A stretch of DNA of 64,000 nt from Eledone cirrhosa (lineage: Eukaryota; Mollusca; Cephalopoda; Octopoda; Eledonidae), in NCBI GenBank assembly GCA_964016885.1, contig OZ024740.1, forward strand, positions 197,763,082 to 197,827,081, given 5' to 3'. Both the position numbers and the translations under genes were made by a program. This document shows, piece by piece, positions 57,618 through 64,000 of the stretch (positions are counted from its first letter, which is position 1; each line of letters starts with the position of its first letter). The notes under the pieces are model-generated. The model saw only the letters and a list, made by a program, of their open reading frames with translations. It was not told the origin of the DNA and did not search any database.

Positions 57618-59130
57618 CCTCCACCTGCTTTCCTGTCGCCACAGTGCCGGCCGCATTCCACGCCATGCTTCCCTCAACTAGGTCATTAAGCATGGCTTGG
57701 ACGCTGCAGGCTTCCCTTCCCAGCTCGAGCCGAAGGGGCTGGATCGACGGGACGGCAAAAGGCCAGATGGCATGACCATCTTCCCGTTCCGCGGTGGCAA
57801 ACCCCTCGTCTGGGATGCCACTTGCACCGACACTTTCTGCAGCCGCAACCTGGTGCAGTCTGCGACTGACCCAGGTTCTGCTTCACGTCGGGCTGAGGGG
57901 GCCAAACTCCTCAAATACTGGTCGCTCTCCGACAGGTTTGCGGTCGTACCCCTGGCAGTGGAGGGTTCTGGTGTTCTCGGCCCCAGGGCTACCTCCTTAC
58001 TCACCACCATAGGCGCTGAGCTGGTCAGCTGCAGATGTGAGCCCCGCGAGTTGGAGTGGCTTTTCCAGTGCGTCTCCCTTTCTGTCCTCCGGGGAAACGC
58101 CTTCTCCATTCTGTCCGCCGGGGCTGTGGGTGGGCCCCATCGCGTACCGTTGTAGTTGTTATATACAGATAGTAACTCGTTTTTCAAGTTATTTGCCGAT
58201 TATTCTTTAATCTGTTATCTTAATACAACTGTGTGTTCATATTTTCTATATATTTATTCGTTTACATAATTTCTTCGTTCCCATTCGTGCAGAATAAAAA
58301 TTGCCATGAACGAAACAAAGATGAAAAAAAAAAAATCTATAAACATAAAAAAAAAAGAAAAACAAAAAGAAAATGATGTCCAGAATTCAAAGATCACGCA
58401 TTTGGTTCCATATTGTTGGAACAGATTTGTAACAGACAAGCTGAACCTTTCGGATCCTTATTCATGTGGCCGCTGTTTTTATTCCACAGTTTCAATATAG
58501 AGCCTTGCTTCCTACTGGTAATATGTAGCCAATCAGGTTTCAACATTCTCTAAGCAGTACAGTATATGAAAGCCCCTGTAGCCGCATTTGCCAGCTTTTG
58601 ATCGACTTTTATCAATACCACTGCTAACATACGCAACATGACAACGCAGCGAGGCAACATTTTCCAACATTACTCAAGTAGTTTTAAAGGAGATTTAAAT
58701 CCAGCTGGTTCAAAGTACTCTTCCAATTTGTTTTACTTGGTCTTCAAATTTCGCCGCTTTCTGTTGAATTTCTCTGATGTTTAGGAGAGTGGCAGTATAT
58801 ATAACACATTTTATTGATAGACGAACGAAAATGATGAATATCATACACTCTAGAAATTGTATTTCCTACTGACAGTTCCAAGCGATGATTTATATAATCT
58901 TCGAATACTTCAGCAACAATCATTGAGCCACACACCTTGCATGTACCTATAAAATTATGTATATATCCACAGTATTGGGTATGTACTGTTAACGTTTTTT
59001 ATAGGTACATACATAACATTGGTATGCACTCATAACGTCATATATATACCCATGAAATTGTGTATATACCCATATCATTGAATATGTAGCCCTAACACTG
59101 TGTATATATTTATAAAATTATCTATGATCT
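57618..59130 (+). repeat. 1.5-kb tandem duplication, unit 2
   Basis: Second copy, directly following unit 1. Its start lies in the middle of the coding region, so the duplication joins the tail of unit 1 to an internal codon. Confidence 0.9.
57697..58155 (+). pseudogene. RLE-like retroelement C-terminus, copy 2
   Basis: A 152-codon open frame covering the nuclease part: GLDRRDGKRPDGMTIFPF, LVWDATCTDTF, a SLSDRFAVVPLAVEGSGV stretch and RGNAFSILS. The candidate catalytic RPD and D are both present, unlike the RPDD variant in copy 1. The first ATG is internal; the true upstream part is cut off by the duplication boundary. Not a free-standing gene. Confidence 0.65.
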
Positions 59131-59214
59131 TAAAACGTATATGTATTCGTAATTAGATACTAAGTTTCTTCTAAGATCGTCTAATTTACATAATTTAGCT
59201 TCCAATGCATATTT

Positions 59215-59625
59215 GTCTATGTAAATAGATCATAGACCATGTCTAGCTATCACTGGGAAACTATACCACTGTCTAACTATTTAAATAGGTGATAGACACT
59301 GTCTAACTATCAGTCGAGTATTTTCCACTGTCTAACTATTTAAATAGATGATAGACAATGTCTAACTATCAGTGGGACACTATACCATTGTCTAACTATT
59401 TAAATATATAATATACACTGTTTAACTATCAGTGAGACAATATATCATTGTCTAACTATTTAAATAGATGATAGACAATGTCTATGAATGAGACACTATC
59501 TCATTGTCTAACTATTTGAATAGACAATGTCTTTCAGTGGGTCATTACATGATTGCGTAACTATTTAAATAGATGATGTCTAAATATCAGTGGGGCACTA
59601 CGTCTTGCCTAACTATTTAAATAGC
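59215..59625. repeat. Minisatellite, about 60-bp unit
   Basis: Around seven degenerate copies of a unit containing GTCTAACTATTTAAATAGATG, ATAGACAATGTCTAACTATC and AGTGGGACACTA. Some units are shortened. More diverged relatives occur at about 60360-60620. Confidence 0.88.
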
Positions 59626-61540
59626 AATGACACTAAGATAGTCTTAAGCACAATACGAATGCATATGAAAGCATATACAACACGTTTATATACAAAAAAA
59701 CAAACAAGTATATGAGAATCTTGCTACCAAAGAAGAATAGTTTATCCTTGTGGAAAAATTATTTTTCTCTCTTTTGCTCTGTGGCATGTCATATATATCT
59801 CAGTAGCCATTGAGAATGCCAGAGAGCTGTTTCAAGATTCGTTAATCTATCTCTCATCAGTGACAGTCACGCACCCTGTATTGAGATCTAAATAGACTAG
59901 AGCCTATATAGATTTTGCGTGATGAACATTTGCTGGAGATGCTTATTTGCAAATGGAAAATATCGGCAGCAAATTCTCATTTGAATATAATGAGAACTTG
60001 GCTGGCTATAATTACTTGGCAGTAGAATTAAGATAGCGTTAAGAATAAATGAAGTATATAAAACATATCATATATATATATACAAAGCATATGAGAACCT
60101 CGCCATCAACGTAAACAATATTTTTTCGCTATGAAAAAAATATTTTCCTCGCCTTTGCTCTGTGAACATGTCATAAACTGTAATCTATTTTTATCTCAGT
60201 ACTAGTTGAGAAAATCTCACTGAACTGGGTAGCCATCTCTAGGAACTACACTGCTCACCACAACCGGAGAAGTTTCTAGAAAAAGATAGCCTAAACTTGT
60301 TCATTCATCTCCGCTCTTGGACAGGAAGGGATGCCTACCAGAACGTTCCACGTAGATCACATCTATCAATGTGATACCATTTTCTAACTATTAAGTTAAT
60401 GATATGCTATGACTAACATACTATAGAACACTTTTGATGTGTTTAACTATAAAGTAGATGATGGTCACTTAATAGAACGTTGTGGGACACTACCTTTTTG
60501 TCTATGTATTAAGTAGTTAATAGACACAATCTAACTGCCGGTGGGACACCGGCTATGTGTAAATGTTATTTAGTCGGTACAGAGCGTGGGATACAACATC
60601 TCTGTCTACCTGTGAAGTAGTTGATAGATATTTATTAGAAATCAGAGGAAATTTACGCAAAGCTCGTCTTTCACATAAACGATATTACAATGAGACTGAA
60701 ATCATTAGTCAGTGAACTATATTTTTCAGTGAACAACAATTAGAATGATGAAACTACGTTACATATTAAGATAGAGTGAGGACGATCTTGAAGCTATATT
60801 TATGAATATTTTACCAATGTATCAATAAATGAATATTTGTTAATTCTATTCACTAGAGCATTGAATAACACAATATCCATAACTAATTTGTCTGTCAACG
60901 CAACAAAGCTGGAATTAATGTCATTTATATTATCTTAGAAGTAACAGCTTGTATAAATTAATATTCATATTGCAGAAACAATCGCTGTCAGAGAGAATTA
61001 GCAGAAATCTGATATGAAATATGTATATATCTGTTGTGCCTTTAGAAAAAATACTCAGTCGTTTTTCACCTTGTAAAAGAGAAATCGGATGTTTTTGAAC
61101 ATGCACGCATACACATACTCATATACACATATAAACATTGCATATTTAATGTAGTTTTCCAGCCGAATCAGAGCAACACAATAGACTACAAAAATGGACT
61201 TTTATATTACAAGTAGATTCCACCCGACAGGCTTTCCTACAGTTTCTCTCTGTCCAATTTCACGCACAAAGCTTGAGTTGACATGCAGCTTTGGGGAAGA
61301 CATTTGCCTATATTCCGCATAGTGTGATCGACCCCAGAATCTCAGGATTGTAAAGTAAACTTATTAATGTTAGGTTGATATATTACTAACTTAGCTAACC
61401 ACAACAAACAATAAGAAAAAAATGAAGTTAGAAGGTAGTGAAAAAGAGAATATATTTATGTACAATATGAAATTCCATTGATAAAAGGTCTCGTAATTTC
61501 TTAAACTGTGCTGCGATTTCGATTGGATTATACTCCATTA
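59626..61540. other. AT-rich DNA, no recognisable gene
   Basis: Apart from the diverged minisatellite echoes (60360-60620) nothing is recognisable. Two partly similar blocks (59640-59790 and 60020-60180, sharing AGCATATGAGAACCT-type and TTTGCTCTGTG motifs) hint at an old duplication. Confidence 0.5.
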
Positions 61541-61544
61541 AATC

Positions 61545-61700
61545 AACACTAGATTCAATGTTAAAGCACATTGCTTCGTGATAATAGTTTCTGAACTCCC
61601 GATCACAAGATTGCGGTTTCGATTCCGGCACCAGGCGGCGGGTGGCGTTCTTGAGTAAAATATTCTATTTCTCTTTGCTTTTTCTGCTAGATTTTCGACT
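61545..61700 (+). mobile_element. tRNA-derived SINE, partial
   Basis: GATCACAAGATTGCGG then a B-box-like TTTCGATTCCGG and the family body CGGCGGGTGGCGTTCTTGAG, known to me from cephalopod SINEs. The tRNA-like head is degraded and no clear tail is seen. Confidence 0.72.
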
Positions 61701-62690
61701 GGAAGATAGCATCAACAATGGAAACAATGTTGCCTTGGTCCAATCTGACGATCAGCACCTTTACTCTTTATCAAAATGGTAATAAATTAAACCTGGCACA
61801 AGCGTGTTGAGAACAAAGTAATATAATTTACATGGAGCATTGGGAGATAAGTTGATAAATTTGTTTTAGCAAAGCCAGCATGTTACACATTAGAAATAAA
61901 AGAATGAAAACAGAAGTGAAGCAAGAAAAAAAGAGTTTACACTTACTTTATATTTGATATTTCGGGGTTAAAACTTTGTTTTGGGTTTCAAAAGAAAAAG
62001 AAAATGGAGTGTGTAAATTGTGGTGAGGTGGGCGACTTTCTCTAAAGAAAAATATAAAAATATCAACTATTGTTTTATTTTTTCTTACTTTACACTCGTT
62101 TTCGTGCCTTTGTTTTAACTTTCATTGTACTGAACTTCCGAACACAATCTATCATAATAAAGGTGTCGTGTAATTTCTGTAAAATAGCTGCCACGCTAGA
62201 AAGAAGATTGCAAGAGTGTGAGTGTGTGTGTGAGAAAGTGAAAAAATGGAGGTGGGGTTTTTTAGTCCCACGGTGAATCAAACCTTTAGTTCCACGGTGA
62301 CTTTTATGGAAAGAGAGTGTGTGTGGGTGTGTGTGTGCGAAATTTGTTAAAATACTGGACGGTTACACACACACACACAACACTCCTCCACTCCCACACT
62401 CATTACCCCCCCCCCCCTCCCCTCCAGACACCCAAATCTTTCTTATATATAGAGTCACACATCACAACACAACCTAATCTCAGTTTCACAATCCCCACCG
62501 ACGACTGCGAGAAAGTTCTCCAGGAAAGTTAACCAGGAATCTTTAAAAATCTCCCCACTGAAGTTAACAAAGAACCTACTGTAAGAACCAAAAATCATTA
62601 TATTATAAAATTAAATTAAAAGTGAAGTCATTCTTTTCATTTTTAAATATACCTAGAATTTCACACATTTTCCAATATATATATATATAT
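61701..62690. other. No recognisable gene; simple sequence
   Basis: Contains TG and CA runs around 62217-62390, a C run at 62407-62416 and (TA)n before 62690. Confidence 0.5.
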
Positions 62691-62765
62691 ATTAAAATAA
62701 CAGATTAAAGTTTAAGCACAGAATCGCTGCTTTCACCCTTAACGGGATCTTCTGAAACTATATAA
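62691..62765 (+). repeat. Direct repeat pair, copy 1
   Basis: The block from ATTAAAATAACAGATTAAAG to CGGGATCTTCTGAAACTA recurs at 63613-63680 with one substitution. Both copies follow an AT tract. They bracket the foldback at 62881-63440. Confidence 0.9.
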
Positions 62766-62822
62766 GTTGGCGGAACAAGCATGAGTTTCACTGCTAGTAT
62801 CGGCTGAATCTCTCTCTCTCTC

Positions 62823-62880
<58 letters not shown>

Positions 62881-62885
<5 letters not shown>

Positions 62886-63423
62886 TTGGAGCTCTGAGAT
62901 AGCAATATATATATGGATGTATATATAATGTATTTTGCCATACACTTTATGCTTAATTAAAAGCATTTTGAAGACCGTAAGCTATTGTTTTAAAGTAGTG
63001 ACAAATTCACTCACTTTGATCTCAGCAAACAGGGGAGATAAGCCGACAAGACTTGTTTCGCTTTTAATTAAGCATAAAGTGTATTGCAAAATACATTATA
63101 TATACATCCATATATATATTGCTATTTCATAGCTCCAATTCTAATTTTTAATTTCTGCCTGACCAACAACCGCTCTGCATAATCAGCTCATGATTATTTA
63201 CTAGATTTCTATAAGAATATAACATCAATGATCTCAGTAAACAGGTGGGGTAGTTGGCCTTGATAAGCTTCAACCAAAGCGAAACAAGTCTTGTCGGCTT
63301 ATCTCCCCTGTTTGCTGAGAACAAAGTGAGTGAATTTGTCACTACTTTAAAACAATAGCTTACGGTCTTCAAAATGCTTTTAATTAAGCATAAAGTGTAT
63401 TGCAAAATACATTATATATACAT

Positions 63424-63440
<17 letters not shown>
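62881..63440. repeat. Three-armed inverted repeat
   Basis: 62881-62965 is the inverse of 63060-63144. In addition 62944-63077 reappears inverted at about 63267-63412. The element end (AAGCATAAAGTGTATTGC...) therefore occurs three times. The two mirrored reading frames over it are not genes. (TA)n flanks both sides. Confidence 0.85.

Positions 63441-63507
<67 letters not shown>
63427..63507. repeat. (TA)n microsatellite
   Basis: About 80 bases of TA. Confidence 0.97.
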
Positions 63508-63512
<5 letters not shown>

Positions 63513-63612
63513 GTAATAATAATAAATTTGAAAAGACTAAAATCCAAAGAGGGCTCGATAAGGATAAATATATATCTTATAATATATAAGAATCCTACAG
63601 CAAATATTTATT

Positions 63613-63680
63613 AAAATAACAGATTAAAGTTTAAGCAAAGAATCGCTGCTTTCACCCTTAACGGGATCTTCTGAAACTAA
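63613..63680 (+). repeat. Direct repeat pair, copy 2
   Basis: See 62691-62765. This copy is followed by different sequence. Confidence 0.9.
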
Positions 63681-63723
63681 AAAAATCAATCTGTGAACGC
63701 AGAAGTAAATATTTCGAAAAACG

Positions 63724-63963
63724 TTGCAACCGAAGGCAAACAGGAATACGATACTTTGGTTCGTGAAGACGTTCCCTGGCAATGAACGTAAAAAAGCCAA
63801 GATAATACGTCGTTATGTGGAGCGATTAGAACAATTACACACAAAGACAAAACCACGTATATGGTATAAAGGAAGTCGTAGACTAATATTCTATTTAGGA
63901 AACCGAATGATTCTCGGCTTCAGAGTTAAGAATAATGTAAATAAATTAGTAGAACGAAAATGA
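63724..63963 (+). CDS. Unassigned basic ORF, 79 codons
   Basis: A frame opening with TTG and ending at TGA 63961-63963 with a Lys/Arg-rich product (GNERKKAKIIRRYVERLEQ, PRIWYKGSRR). Composition is less biased than the surrounding simple sequence, but there is no ATG at the start and I recognise no family. It could be a fragment of a retroelement protein or chance. Confidence 0.25.
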   Translation: MQPKANRNTILWFVKTFPGNERKKAKIIRRYVERLEQLHTKTKPRIWYKGSRRLIFYLGNRMILGFRVKNNVNKLVERK

Positions 63964-64000
63964 CAGAGGTTATTAAAATCAATCATAATTAAATATATAC

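Noticed and set aside
61428..61631. 67-codon minus-strand frame
   Set aside because: It overlaps a tRNA-derived SINE on the other strand; no independent support.
62736..62765. TTTCAGAAGATCCC...GGGTGAAAGC (minus strand), hammerhead-like, also at 63650-63680
   Set aside because: Helix II and GAAA are suggestive, but the CTGATGA core reads CAGAAGA in both copies; too far from consensus without family data.

Overview
This is a repeat-dense eukaryotic window with no host gene that I can support. The organism is very probably a cephalopod mollusc, most likely an octopod. The evidence is several tRNA-derived SINE families that I recognise as typical of octopus and squid genomes, together with very long (TA)n, (ATT)n and (TATG)n microsatellites, Penelope-like elements (PLEs) and Tx1-like LINEs. 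Nearly every long reading frame belongs to a retroelement. Family names come from recognising protein motifs by eye; no search was run. || Layout. 1-1885: foldback repeats, a hairpin element and a truncated LINE tail. 1886-5393: Tx1-like LINE copy A, with a large internal deletion. 5394-9291 (minus): an R4/Dong-like LINE (RT plus restriction-like endonuclease, RLE) lying between (TAA)n tracts. 9331-10100: SINE pieces. 10169-15324: a 109-bp near-perfect palindrome, then a PLE (RT plus GIY-YIG nuclease) between about 0.7-kb inverted arms, the right arm split by a Helitron. 15396-21790: a second, 5'-truncated PLE with an open frame and its terminal repeats, another Helitron, a SINE and a foldback element. 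21862-31262: hammerhead-ribozyme motifs among AT-rich DNA, R4-like LINE fragments, SINEs and microsatellites. 32580-43868: two more Tx1-like copies (B and C), B being joined in mid-ORF2 to an unrelated APE-type LINE with C-terminal zinc fingers. 44151-49190: RLE-type LINEs bounded by (TATG)n and another zinc-finger LINE fragment. 50255-55345: two hammerheads and a third PLE between inverted arms. 55718-59130: a 1.5-kb tandem duplication carrying an RLE-like domain. 59215-64000: minisatellite, SINE and foldback repeats. || Two themes tie the window together. First, several retroelements sit exactly in microsatellites: Tx1-like and R4/Dong-like elements in (ATT/TAA)n, and two further RLE-type families in (TATG)n. 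Second, the window holds six hammerhead-ribozyme candidates and two decayed ones. Four share an architecture (CTGATGA; helix II with a pyrimidine-pyrimidine mismatch at pair 4 while the other pairs change in a compensatory way; GAAAT-N4-AT-H helix III). The decayed pair lies in the arms of PLE-3, consistent with the known link between hammerheads and Penelope-like elements. || All mobile-element genes look dead: frameshifts, nonsense codons, internal deletions or 5' truncation. The best preserved coding stretches are the PLE-2 C-terminal ORF (15677-16519), the R4-b C-terminal ORF (28337-29485) and the EN-RT part of Tx1-C (40099-42132).
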